Assembly (NCBI GenBank): GCA_013433145.1
Contig: CM024170.1
Span: forward strand, 12,685,866 to 12,749,865
DNA length: 64,000 nt
Reading direction: 5' to 3'
Source of the DNA: Ascaris suum
Taxonomy: Eukaryota > Nematoda > Chromadorea > Rhabditida > Ascarididae
A model generated the notes under the pieces. It searched no databases. It saw nothing but the letters and a program-made list of their open reading frames with translations, and had not been told where the DNA came from. Both the position numbers and the translations under genes were made by a program. Positions 13,201 to 26,000 of the stretch are shown piece by piece; position 1 is the stretch's first letter, and every line of letters begins with the position of its first letter.

Positions 13201-16200
13201 TTCACATTAATCGGTGTCCCCATACATGCAACACAGTACGCAGCTTATCGGAGACATACTTAGGTGGATGTACAGGAACTTACCTGTATGCACCTGTGAA
13301 ACGTTGAAAGACCAAATGGTCGCATAAGCAGGTAACAAGTGTATTTACTCGGATTTCGCATATAACCCTTCTCGTCCAACCACATCAATCACGCGTTCGA
13401 CCCTCCTTTATCCTATCCTCTTTCCCTATCAGTCCAAAAAATTTATGCTGCCAGCCACCGCAAGAAAACACATTCTACATGACATCCCTCCAAAATCCAC
13501 TCACCTCACCAAATACCACAACCACCGAAGTAACACCGCAACCTCCAGAACTACTAAGAAAATTCCTGGCAATTATGAGTTACAAAACTAAAAGAACTAT
13601 TAGACTGGACCGCATTAAACTAAAACTAAAAAATGCATTATTAAAAAACCGTAATTATAATTCCTCATCGACTTTCCGAGGATCCTTGAGGTGTTACCCC
13701 CAACTTGTTCTTGTTTTCCCCAATACTCGCTCTGGAGTTTGCAACACAGTTTGCTTGTATGGAAAAATATGGAATAGGTAATGAATTTCCCAATTCGAAG
13801 ATAATCCGATTTAAAAAAAAATTAATAACTCATTAAAATGACGCCCCAATTAATAAGACTAACTTACCGATGCAAGAACAACCGGAGCAAAACTCTTTCG
13901 CGATTGTTGACACATCCGTATCCTTATTGAATGGATAACGACGTGAATCGTATTCAATCTATACAAACATTAGCAAATAGCGAAATCGCAAAATCCCCAG
14001 GAGTAAAGCCAACAGTAAATAAAATAACGTTTGATATCTTCATCCAACAGACATACAGTAAACAGGTATCTCCAAACGTCCCAGCGTTTTGCGACACGAA
14101 AGATTTCCTCAGTGTTCTCCTGCCTTCGCAACCATTATTTCGAGAAAACTGCATCATCATCAGGAAAAGTAAGATTTCTTTGTCAAGAAATATAATCCGT
14201 TTTTCGCCATTTTCAAGCTTGTCGGACCCTTTGCTGATTTCCCCCTCTCCATCAATTCCTATTAACGAAAAAATGATCCCTTAAATATAGCTTATACGCA
14301 AACCATATCTAACTGTTATTGAATTTCCACAAAAGTGGAAAGTTGCCAGAAACGAGCAAACCACGAATTCTAAATGCAAACCATAGCGCTAATCAGAACC
14401 TATAAAGTCTGTCATTTCACTAATGCATTTTGACACGAGATGATAGTGTATACAAATAAAGCTTGCGCATATACTACAAGGCAGGCAGTACCTCTATTAG
14501 ACCATACGGCTTCCCATGTAATTTAAAGAAATGATTAATTGATTTGAGCTATAAATCCAGCCGTTGCTTCTACCAATTCAATGAGATGCATAAAAAAAAA
14601 TGAAATTATCTAGTGGTCGAAATGAGCATACTACCTTGGGAGGCGTTCATAATCCACTTCGTTGCAGACTGCGATCGGAACAGCTTCATAGCCCTTCGTG
14701 AAATCGTCCATCAACTTCGCTTCATTTGGCGATCGGAAGACTACATTTGGTCGGATATCTTTATCGAACGTGAATAAATCGACCGTTAAACGACTGCATG
14801 TTGCCTTAAAGCATAATATTTTATCACAAAATAATACTTCGCCGATTGCATAATAACGACAAATCACCAACAATCTCGTAATATAAGAAAGTCAAATGTA
14901 GTGAAAAATATCGTGTATATAATTGATCATATTATAAAATCGCACAAAAAAGACAATGTGAGATCTCGTTGAAAGACTTATATACACATAAAAAGATAAC
15001 AACTTTTGAAGTAAATAACGATTTCCTTCTAAATTTGATTCGAAAAAGAAAAACCCTCAAATATAATCTAGAGGAGAGAGAAATTGCAAGCGAAATTTTA
15101 AAAAAATCTCTGCATAGAAAATTAGAAAACTTCAAAACGGGATTAATTAACGCATCAAATGTAAAGAAATACGCTTTAAATAACAGCGTTACAGAATAGA
15201 GTAAACCTTGAGATAGGCAACAATCTGCGACATGCTATACATTGAAATGCCACATGGTGTAATATATGTGACCACCGTGGATTCTTGTTTCCGTGTTCTC
15301 TTCGACAGCAAGACGCACTGAAAAAAACTACACTCGATCCTTATTAGTGCATAAAAACAAACTGCTGAAAGTCTTTTCTGATGCAAGTTGCCTTCACTCG
15401 CCCAAGAAACTCCTATAAAAACTCTCAAGGGATAACTTCCACCAACTTTTTGCAACAGTGGAGTTAATGAGGAGATTTCACTAACTTCACTACCTTTCCC
15501 CAGGATTCTACCACTGCACAACATGTAATTTTTTACCACTCAGTAGCATGGTGTGTGTCACTTATAGTGCAATACAGTAATACCACACACAATACCTCAT
15601 CCACTTTTGAACGTGGGATTACTTTCCTCCTCAAAGACTTAAGAGGAGGTGTACTAATCGAAGTCCTACGGTGGTTGAGGACAACACATTGACAAATGCT
15701 GCAGTATGAACCGGCGACAGCACTCATACGCGATCGCATCTAAATTTCTATGATCATTTAACACAAATGACCACCTGTCGCTCCGGCGATCACAGGTGTA
15801 ACATTTACCCAACATTTTACCAATGGGTATTAGAATGTTTGGCTACTATAAGTTCCCGACTTAATATATCCAATAAGAATTGAACGTATTAGCTTTATTC
15901 AAAATTATTTAAAATAAGATCAACAATCCTATTCAAAAAGAAAAGTGTTGCGTAGATATGAAAGCAGAAAGAATTACAGCTCGACACCTTGTTACTTTAC
16001 AATTCACATATTGCACCTATATCTCTCACCTTTACAGTCTAATTAACTGAGCATAGCATCGAAACTTGGTCCGAATAATCCCGCAAATATTCCCATATTC
16101 CTATTAATGACTGAAAAAATTAATCGCAACCATATCGGAGCCATTCGATAGTTAAACGAGCTTTTTAATCTCGTAGCTTTTCCAGCAATATCCATTTTCA

Positions 16201-17405
16201 CTATCAATAATAGCCCAATAAGGGATTCATCGCAACACTCCGTGTAAGCTATCGCGAAAGTGTTTTCACGATGGCAAAAACAATACATACAGGCTATTGC
16301 CACCACATACCCCAAGACCAATAAGGCCAACAGAACAAAAAAAATTACTCCTCCATATTCAGAAAAGAAAAAGCTGTAGCAAGATAGAAAGGACAAAAAG
16401 AAAGAATAGATGAACAGATGCCACTAAACAAATAAAATCCACTCACTGATCGTTTCCATCCAGTCATTAGCGGAATCATATACGGAGAAATACCGCAAAA
16501 CGTTTTATCGTGTGGATCCGTTTCCAGCTCTTGCAAACAATCCACCGAACATGATGAATGCGGACTATGCCGTAGATGTGACCAATCACTGATTGGATGA
16601 CATACGAGTTTTTTCTTAAAAAAATAACTTCCACTGTAAACACAATTACATAATAACCTCATGACAATATTCGCATATTCACTTCATTCATTTGACGATC
16701 CGTCCACTCGCCAAGGGTCGGCACGGATCTGTTGAGTCCCGTTCGCTTTTACTCGACTTTTTTTGCAGTTAAGTTTGCGGTAATGACGTTCGCTTTGCTA
16801 GCCCTCGTGTCCCCCTATAGCAGCGGTTTGCCTTCCACATTTAGCTGGGATGATCACTGAGGACCAGATACGCAGTCGTCACCCTGTGACCTACTGGAAG
16901 CCTTTCCAGTATGTCACGGGTTGACGATTGGTAAAATTTCATGCTTCTTTCCCTTTTGCTTGCTATGCAATTATTACTTATTCCATCGTTTCAAACAAAA
17001 AACAACATCTCAAGGATAAAAATTATCCACTTTAAATAGCCAATACAACCAAAACATTATCATACTGATAGAGCAATTTATCCGATAAAAGAAAAATTTA
17101 CATATATGCAAATCAGCACATTTCAATAATTCGATAATCTTCCTATCACAATTATCAATTACCAAAATATCACCCAAGAATCGTTCATCAAAAAATTCCA
17201 ATGAAAATTTCCCCTATTATATAAAAAAGGAAAAGAATTGCTAAGAAATACCCAAAAGAGGAAATAATCAAACTAACATCCTTCAATCTACGCATACTCC
17301 TCGCATCCGAAGCAGACGCCGAATGATGTAATCTACTAACATCTTTCGATTGGCACATTAAGAACGGAACTTTTTCGTGCTGATTGCCGCCGTTGATAAA
17401 TCTAA
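7215..17405 (-). CDS. SETDB1: SETDB1/MET-2-type histone H3K9 methyltransferase, 5' end missing in gap
   Basis: Nuclear SAM-dependent lysine methyltransferase of the SETDB family. Exons 5'->3' on the minus strand: 17278 to gap (tentative), 16447-16614, 15207-15317, 14635-14804, 14057-14123 (tentative), 13868-13958, 12595-12697, 11873-12008, 11392-11517, 11021-11135, 10164-10239, 9351-9577, 8741-8848, 8039-8256, 7215-7313 (TGA at 7215-7217). From 16614 the exons sum to 1815 nt, 604 codons plus stop, in frame throughout. Domains in order: His/Cys segment (SSCSVDC, PYMIPLMTGWKR), MBD (TYITPCGISMYSMSQIVAYL, LTVDLFTFD), Cys-rich pre-SET (FCSGCSC...CECRQLT...GIYECNDACNCDKNKC), SET-N (GWGVRTLVDVPAGAFVCTYA), an acidic/basic insert of about 190 residues, SET-C (GNIGRFFNHSCEPN, ELCWDYGY) and post-SET (CLCGSRSCRKRL). 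The split SET is diagnostic of SETDB1. Tudor exons are not found and may lie in or beyond the gap. Confidence 0.95.
12018..12100. repeat. 22-23 bp tandem repeat, about 3.5 copies, in a SETDB1 intron
   Basis: Units beginning ATCGGACATATGCGC (12021), ATCGGACAGATGCGC (12043) and ATCGGATAGATGCGC (12066), followed by a decayed partial copy. The array ends only about 10 bases upstream of the acceptor for the exon starting at 12008 on the minus strand. Confidence 0.85.
13109..13126. repeat. Poly-C run (18)
   Basis: Homopolymer in the SETDB1 intron between exons 13868-13958 and 12595-12697; length may be a sequencing approximation. Confidence 0.9.
16873..16930. repeat. Imperfect inverted repeat with 27-nt arms and 4-nt loop
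   Basis: The left arm starts CAGTCGTCACCCTGTGACC and the right arm ends GTCACGGGTTGACGATTG. The arms are 23/27 complementary; two of the four mismatches would be G-U pairs in RNA. It sits in the putative SETDB1 intron between 17278 and 16614. Confidence 0.85.
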
Positions 17406-17505
17406 NNNNNNNNNNNNNNNNNNNNNNNNNNNNNNNNNNNNNNNNNNNNNNNNNNNNNNNNNNNNNNNNNNNNNNNNNNNNNNNNNNNNNNNNNNNNNNN
17501 NNNNN
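17406..17505. other. Assembly gap, exactly 100 N
   Basis: A round 100 N normally marks a gap of unknown true length. The 5' exons of the SETDB1 gene probably fall here or beyond, and adjacency of sequence on the two sides is an assembly claim only. Confidence 0.99.
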
Positions 17506-20500
17506 CAAACCGGAATGCGTCGTCCCGTTTGGTTGTGTTTCTCACTCATGATTCATGCACGCAAACTGGTGGTATCAGGGCAGCCGGCGGGATGGTATGG
17601 TCAAGTTACGTTATGATTTGAATTCCTTAATTAGGGATACTGCAATGTCCAACATGCGTTTTTTGGGGAAGCCAATTTTCCAGGCAAATGGAGAAAACGC
17701 ACCTAGATTTGGCCATAATGCGTTTTTTGCAGTTTATACACCAAGCCAGGTTAGCATAAACACAAGCTTTGCCATTAATTCCTTCACTTGTTAGAATACT
17801 GCTTAAAGCTTAATTTGCGAAACTTATAAAGTACTATGCTTTGATCGTTATAATCGGCTTTATGTAACAGTTTTGACGTTTATTATATATTCAGGTTCAA
17901 GCGAATCGATCAACAGGAAAATTCCTTCCAAACGCAAAAGCCGAATTGCTGAATGTGGTTTTATTTTATTTATTTCCCACGAAAACGTCCATTTTTTTGC
18001 TCCATAGTTCATCATCTTTTCCGCTTCTTTTTCGCCATAGATGAATGCTTTTCTTTTAATTACAATATGTAACATTATGAATGGCAATTATTTTGCTTTG
18101 AATAACAATTATTAATGAATTTCTATGAGCAGGTTATTAATATGAATGAATTAACGTAAGTAATGATTACAGTATTATTATACCATTTAACATTTATAAA
18201 TAAAGTATAGCAATTTATACACATCTCCAAATTTTCTTTGATGGAAAATATTTTTCTAAAATCTAAATATCGTTTATTAGACACTGTAAATATCGCTTAA
18301 GTAAAATGCTAATATTTTCTTTACTCATTAACTTCAGAGAAGACCAATAGTTCGCTATTTTAAAAGGGGACTTATTTTGATATATGCTATTAAGGTATTT
18401 AAATATTTAGTTTGTTATAAATTTAGAATCTGCATAAAAATGAATTTATATCTTTTACCCTTAGGCCCCCCGTAAATTTGCCACCTTGTGGAAATAAGTT
18501 CATGTTGTCCACTCACACACCTGATGGATCATGCTAAACCAATGCCTTATTTTAAATTGCGAGTACGTGAATAACTGGCAAGCTATAAGCGATATGTCGA
18601 ATCTAGGCATTTCAACGCTCAACAAGTTTTTTTTCCTTATCATGCGGTGCTTGCCTTCGTTTTTCTTTTATGTAATTTCCATGACAAAATTATCGTTATA
18701 ATATATACGTGATCGTTTTTAATGGCCGATTAATTTGTCGATTAGTTTCAATCACACTGCAAAAACTGCAAAACTGTTTGATGATAATTGGCGAAATATA
18801 AATTACATGATTAAATTAACTCTAAAAGTCTGACTTCGTTAGTGGAGTCTTTCGTTCAGCTCGCATTTCTTTATTTAAATTTCAGTTGAATTCTTATATA
18901 TTTATTTGAATCTTTCTTTTCTTGCAAAGAAATCAAGGGGATGTAGAGACCAAATACCATATATCGGTTTAATATTCAATTTTATTTTTGATTTTACCAA
19001 ACTTCGATCACATTCTCATATTCAATTATCTCGGCGCATATCATTCTGCAAAAGAAAAAAAAAATGATAACTACATCAATGAATATACTAAATGGAGTTT
19101 ATTGTTGGTTGAATATATCATGTAATGAAAAAAATGGCTGTTGAAGTATCGTTCGAATTTCGTATTAAAATTTTTGATTATGCATTGGATGCATTGAGTT
19201 GTTATTTTTGCTTATGATGATAGAATTCTTAGGTGATAAAAAATGTTGATTATCTCAAATTTGAAGATCCAAAAATTTGTTCTTCCCTCCTAGTCGTTGA
19301 TTTTATCTTATTAGATCAACTAAAGAAATGATTAAATCTGACACAGTAAAAAAATTATACAACATTTGTAAGTGTCTCATTTCATGTAATTGTTGCCGTC
19401 CAGAACCATTCTTTTGCAGATGTTACCACTGAATTGAATGACGAGTGCTGCAAAGTGCAGTTATAACTGCATTTCTTCTATCGTAATTCGTTTTCTTTAA
19501 CCACCATGCTAAGTATAGATTCAAAAATAGTGAGGAGCGAACGTTTAGTTTATATATCAGGTTGTTTTTTAAATATAGGATTTAATTAGAGGCAATTTTA
19601 TTTTGCCATTCTTCAATTAAATATTGCACCTAAAAAGATAAGATTACGGAGTGCAGTGATTTGCTTAGTCACATTATTCGGTTTAATAAAATCATAGCAT
19701 TCGCACATCGAAAGCAGTATCTTTCGATTTCTTGAAGATCCGTCAAATATATCAAAAAAGTGAGAGTGACTACGAAAAATTTTGCTTGGATTGCGTGCGT
19801 AAAATTCGTCAAGATAGGGCAAAGTTTTTGACAATTCCATAGTGAAGAAACAACCTCAGCACTTGTGGCAGGATTTGTATCCAGTTGAAAACAAGTTTGT
19901 CACACGGTTTGTATTAAGTGAAAAGACCTTTAGCCGCATAGGTTTGGTGTCAAGGTGAAGAAACTATCTCCGACTCTCCCTTCCTGCAGCAGAAATGCCA
20001 ACATGAAGGAAATAAGAATTCTGAGTTGGCGATAATAACGAAATAGCATATTGCATGTATGAGTGTTGAAATTATTTCTTTTAGGAGAACTTCATGTTGA
20101 GATTCGTTTCGAAACTTTTAAAAATTTTTGAATAAAATTAGTAAGAAATATTTATGAAAGGATTTTATTCTTCATGCTTTTTACCGCATCACTTCGTCTA
20201 TGATTAATTAATTGCATATTGTGTTTTATTTGAATATAACTCTAGGAAGGGTAGTTAATATTATGAACTGAGGTCAGTTGAAATTTTGAATTAGTAATGA
20301 GCGTTTTTTTTTTGAGGAAGAGACGCGAAAATGATGAAACAAGATAAGCGACGTTCGGCTCATCTCTAAGAGCAAATATCATTGTCGAGGTGAGGCGATA
20401 AGTGTGCTGTTTTTCTTCCCCCCATGCCTATTTGCATTTGCATATGCAAAGTTCAGTAAACAATGGCGTAAAATTAGAAGTGCTTTTTCAAAGAAAATAT

Positions 20501-21114
20501 TTCATAAAATAATTCAGCACATTTTGAAAACTCTACTCTATGCAAATTTATTTCATCTGCTTCCTTATCCCCCTTTGAAAATTTTCTATGCCTCATTCAT
20601 CGTCAGCCTTTAACTAATTTCGAATACAGTGCTCATTCGTGATATTAATTTCATTTCTAACGTCTTCATATTGCAAGAATGTGTAGCATCTGTACCTAAA
20701 GGCAAAGGTAGTTGTACTCTCGTTACCTTATTGCGTTCTTTGAAGCTTCCACCCGGGGGCCTGTGGGGGGGGAGGGGTGGGAGAACCTTAATTGAGTCGA
20801 CAATTAAGCGGTATTTGGTAAATAACCGATGAATAGACTATGTCGGAATTAAAATCTTGCATTGTGAGAACGTTATAATCACTAAAACGATGTCAGAATA
20901 AAGATCTGTTTGACACATGTTTCATAAAAAAGCATATTTGAGTGATGCAGTGCTCTTCGATCTTGTCTTGTCCATGTGCCCATTCATTCTCTGCATAAAA
21001 TCTCTCTGTTTCGGATCTCTCTCCCTCGCAAGTCCTCGATTCGATGCCAGACAGGTGATTTTTGCTGATTCTCAGCACTATAACCCATAATCATAGACCT
21101 ATAAAAATTTTCAG
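17506..21114. other. Gene-poor stretch after the gap
   Basis: AT-rich DNA with short unconvincing reading frames on both strands. I find no exon with a recognisable domain or consistent splice signals. Upstream exons of the SCP2-like gene should lie here if that gene is real. Confidence 0.5.
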
Positions 21115-23011
21115 GAGATTCGACGAGGCCTTAAAGAGAAACCAGAGATTGCAAAGTCCATTAATGCGATTGTTCTATATATATTGACTGATGGCAAAAA
21201 TGAAGTGGCTAGAATAAGTTAGTCCGTTATTTATTCTTTTATGCGGATTACCTCCAGATTTAGATACTCATAGAGACGAAATGAATAGATCCATGTCATA
21301 CTCGATCGGAACTAGGTGTCGTGGAGAAAAACAATAAGGTTGAAATAATTTTTCAGTGGAAGTTTCATCGGATGATTTTAATAGTATCGGAGAATTTATT
21401 CGGAAGTATGGATATTTATTATTAGTGTAGGCGAGGCATTTTCCATGTCCATATGTTTCAAAAATTTGCTGCTAATTTCTTAACGTAATGTGCTATATGG
21501 AGGAGATGTGTTGGAGGGGTGTCTGCTCGTTGTGGTAAAGGAAGGGATGTCTATTCGTTGTGTGGGTTGGAATTGGGAGGGGAGAGGGAGGGGGAAAGGA
21601 ATCTCTTTTTTGTATGAAGCGTTGGTTTATATTTGACCGAAGTTGTGATGTAGAGATCGATTACATGAATGACGGTGTAAAAATTTACCATGAATCTAGC
21701 ATTACCAATTTGCATTTGTAACTTCTATGCGGCTATGTTTTTCACTAGGAAATGCTCACAAAGCCATGAATGAATTACCAAAGAACTGCAATAATATGGC
21801 AATTTTTATATTGGTAGATATAAGCGCTCTAACTCAGTCTATGTTAGTGATCCATCGAGCGCTCATCAGTAATAAAATTCTTGAGAATGAACAATGTCGA
21901 CGCATTAAGTTGGTGGAACTTTTCTTGTGGAATAAAAAAAAAAAGAACGAACAAAGAATATTTACGACAGCGTTAGATTCTTTTTTTTTTTCGATTCATT
22001 TTATTTTTCTTTGCTATTATTTTCATATCAAATTATCTAAAAATTGTATTGTGAAAATAAAGACTAATCATCTTCGTATTTGAAATAATTGGTCTCGTAT
22101 TTTGTGAACTTATGTTGCAAATTTTGCAAAAATTTGCAAATAAGGTTGCAAATTTTATGACTTCAAATTTGAGGAATTTGATGCAAAATTAAGGCCGATA
22201 TCCATAGATAACTTTTATTCAAATTATTCAACACGAGACTTTTATTTAGCACTCGATCTTAAAAGTTCACCACCGATCATTTATGAAGGAGATTTACGAG
22301 ATGGAGCAAACCGAATGCAACACTTACAGTGGCTGATGAAGATTTTTTCAATATTGCCGTCGGGAAACTTAATGCTCAAAGGTAAATTTCCTTGTTGGCG
22401 AAAATGAAGTATCTTTGCTTGCTAAGTTTCTCTAGTGAACGTTATAGTTACAATAAATGGTCTTTTCACAGTAGATATATATGCCAAATATGGTAAGCGA
22501 TTTTTATGTGCTAAAAAATGTGGTAAACACATGTGTAAAAATTTTCTTTTTGCTTTTTACCCTATCTCTATAGGTTCATTTTAAGAGCAATTCCTAATCT
22601 TTTCGAGGATTTCCGAGGATCTATGTTTCTTTTGGGGGAAAATGATAAATCTTACTAAAGACTTTCGAACCATAACATCAGTCCTAAGGATGGCAGATGT
22701 TTTCGTTGAATTTCTCATTCGTCTAAAAATCAATGATTTCATTTCCTTGCATAGAATATGAAGCCGAGATGTACGCTTATTTAGAGATCACAAGTGTTAC
22801 CAACTCGTATAGCATAGTGGAAATTATTCATGATAAGTGACAGGGTATTTTCTTTGCCTCTCGATTTGCCTTCTGGAAAAAAAAAATACATAGAGTCAAT
22901 TCTTTATAGATGAATTCTCTTTACTTTCCAGGCATTCATGAGCGGGAAACTGAAGATCAGAGGAAATATTATTTTACTACAGAAGATGCAAATGCTTATG
23001 AAAAAAAATAG
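21115..23011 (+). CDS. SCP2 (sterol carrier protein 2)-like domain gene, tentative, 5' incomplete
   Basis: SCP2 domains bind sterols and other lipids in a hydrophobic tunnel. Exon A 21115-21217 follows TTTTCAG and reads EIRRGLKEKPEIAKSINAI then LTDGKNEVARI, close to the SCP2 start (EI..RLK..PE..KKINAVF....DGK). Exon B 22238-22381, joined in phase 1, reads LALDLKSSPPIIYEGD then KIFSILPSGNLMLKG, comparable with the W..DLK..P...G and ..FSGKL..GKLKLKG parts. A possible last exon 22932-23011, phase-compatible, adds about 26 residues and a TAG. The acceptor of B (CACGAG) is weak, the first exon is not found, and the usual end of the domain is not obvious. The resemblance is partial, so this is a lead, not a firm call. 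Confidence 0.4.
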
Positions 23012-26000
23012 GAAAGCAAAACTTTGAAATTGTTTGAATTTCGATTATTCGACATATTGCATTGAATAACGTTCGGATGTATGTACGTTTTATAAGGCGC
23101 TATAGTTAATATGATATACTAAAGCAAAATTAATGAAATCTATTGCTATGAACGTTTGGCGATGCATTTATAAAGCACAATAGGCGCATTTTATACACGA
23201 TTAAAAGCACTATTCACTGCCAATTCTAAAGTTTATTGTAAGTAATAAACTGTTATTAGAAAATGCATATAATGGGAAATTTATTGCTGAAAATTTATAT
23301 TAAATAAATTATTCATCGTAGAATCACCTTTGAGATTTTTTTAAGTTGGACGTCGGCTACTGCTATTGCCAATAACACAGTAAGTAATAGTAGGTAGTAC
23401 TAGTAATGTAATATTTATTCATAAGAGAAATAAAAAACTGTGGATGATAATAGTGTATTAAAACGAGGAAACATATAAGAGCATGATAAGGGTTCAAAGA
23501 GGAAAAAGGAAACAAATAGTTGAGAGAAGAAATGAGTTACATTCGAAGTTGAAAGGAAAATACGCATGCATTAATAAAATCCTATTTTAGCAAAATTGAT
23601 TTTGTGTGGGCAATCCACTGAAATGACTCATAAATTGAAAAATAAATCTCTTAAATGAAAAACCATCAAAATAATATTAAATATATTTGTTAGTGATATT
23701 AGATTAGTCATGAATGTATATTTTATATACAAATTATATGCCATTCCATTAAGTACTATTTCCAAAAAAAAAAAGAAACTGTTCACTTACTTATTAAAAA
23801 ATATTTATCGATAATATTTGGCATTTTTTGTGGCAAATAATTATCTTTTGAACATTTAAAAGCATATGAATAAGATTTGCAAAACATTGGTTAACCCTTT
23901 TTGGTGTTCGTGTTAATATTGATAAAGAAAAGATAGCGCAAGATTTTTTCTTAAGGAATTCACTGATAACAGTAACTTGCATCGAGAATGGATCACGTAA
24001 TAGCACTTGAATATCCTGAAATACTAAGCAGGTACTTTTTAATATTAATAATAAAGTAAGCGCGTCCCCATCCATCTTAAAAACGGAACATAAGGTGCCA
24101 TATGTACTGATTCTTGAGGACTATTGCTAACTCTGCTGCTCAATATCGAATACCTTCTCATGATTATTAGTTGACGAAGTGGCTATGACTCGATGTGATA
24201 CTTAGCATTCTTAAAACCATTCCCGACCTTTTACTTCTGGATGCAAAAAAAAAACTGGTAATGAATCGACATCTTCCTCTTCGACGAAAAATTTGACAGG
24301 AAACAGGAACGTATGTGACAAAGTTAATTCATCGGATGGATGGAAACCTGTTGGAAACTACAGGTGTAGATAAATATTCAATAAATCAACGCATTGATCC
24401 ATTTCATGGAAGACGACTTGTGTTAGAGAGAGCAATCGACAAACAAATCGACTGAATTTTGGTCTGCCGGAAATCGAAAACATTGAAGATGTCTGCATAG
24501 AATCGAGATTTGCCGGAAAATAGCCGAATCTGTTGGACCCTCCGGATTTTTTGCCGGATCTATTGAAAATCGAGGAGTCGTATCCACCATAGGGTCGGCA
24601 GTATAAGATGAACCCGAGAGAAACAACCTCAGCGACGCAACCGAGTTTCACAGCGATTGTTTGACCGTTCGAATATGTTTGAAATGAGCGCAATAAAAAC
24701 GGCATAAACTTTGTAATTTTTTTTTCTTGCGTGGACTTCAAACCCTGCTGCATTTCCAAAAAAAGATAGATGAGAGGGAAGTGGCATAATATTCTTCTAC
24801 TTTTGAATTTGGGACACGGGACAGAACGGCCGATGATTTTTCTTGCGACCCCTTTTAATACCTCCAGGATTGTTTCTCTATCCTGAACTTCTGAACGGCG
24901 ATACAGAGACACGACATTTGAGACATTATGTTAGAATGCCAAATTGAAATAACGAAGTGGAAGATGCTCGACCGCTCCAATGATAAAGGTTTCCCTAGGA
25001 GGGAGGAGGGGAAAGGTGACAGGAGAAGTAAACTTCTGGGATAGCTGTGAACCATTCTGAATTGAAAGAAGTCGTGTTACGTTTTGAGCAAAAATCGCTT
25101 GCTGCAGCGAGAGGGCGAAAAATTGCCGAGAATCGGTGAGGTTTATTTTTATCACCTCTAAACATACCCGCCACAGCAAAAGAATGGTGATAGGAAGTGG
25201 CAAAAACAAAGGATGTAGTCCACTTTGGAAGGACATTGGAAGGTGTCCAGTAGATGGCTGTGTCTCGTGGTCAGAGTGGATGGTTGTGCCTAGCAGAGAC
25301 GATTTTTATGTACGTGGAAGATAGAAAAAACGAAAGTGCGGCACGTTCTCGAAAATTTCCAGTTCGTTTCAGGAGGCCTTCTTCCATCACAGGGAACAAA
25401 TATGCCACATTACTTGAAACTGCTATTGGCAGCTATATAATACAACCTGTCGAATATGATACCTTATGTTTTGGAAACGATATCCATCGTTTGTCGGTTA
25501 TACAGCCGGCCGGTCAGGTTGTCAGAGTGCAAAAACACATCCTGTCAGGTCTTCTGGTTTGCAGCCTCATCTATTTATGACCTTGTGGTTTAGTGATGGG
25601 TGAACGTTGGCGTTGTGTTCGTAAAAATGGCGGGATGCGAGGGTTCCGCAAAGATTGCCCCAGTACGGTAGCGCGAACTTTTTTTTTTTGCCCGCTGAGG
25701 ATGTTGGCGTTCTTCACTGATGAGTCGCTAGGTTTGGGCTTAATTGTTTGATTTCTGTTTCAGTCTCGGATAAGCGTGGTTTGGGTTGGATGCTTCGATC
25801 CCATGATATGAGGAAAAAGAATTCATCTCCCTGCCCATATTTTTGTAATCCCCAAGGAAGGGATAGCATGCGTTATTATGCATATTTGGAGTAGTAATGG
25901 TCCTATCCATCCTTGATTACCTTGTCTAATACTTTCTGCTCGGCAATTCGTCGAACTAGAATAGCGTAACTTAACACATACAATTGCACACCATAGTATA

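Noticed and set aside
15577..15710. Minus-strand segment with a Cys-x-Cys pattern considered as a SETDB1 exon
   Set aside because: Exon 16447-16614 supplies the conserved His/Cys region and joins exon 15207-15317 directly in phase, leaving no place for it.
22238..22381. RhoGAP-like reading of the exon (LP..N..LLK pattern)
   Set aside because: The rest of a RhoGAP domain is absent and the first part fits SCP2 better together with exon 21115-21217.
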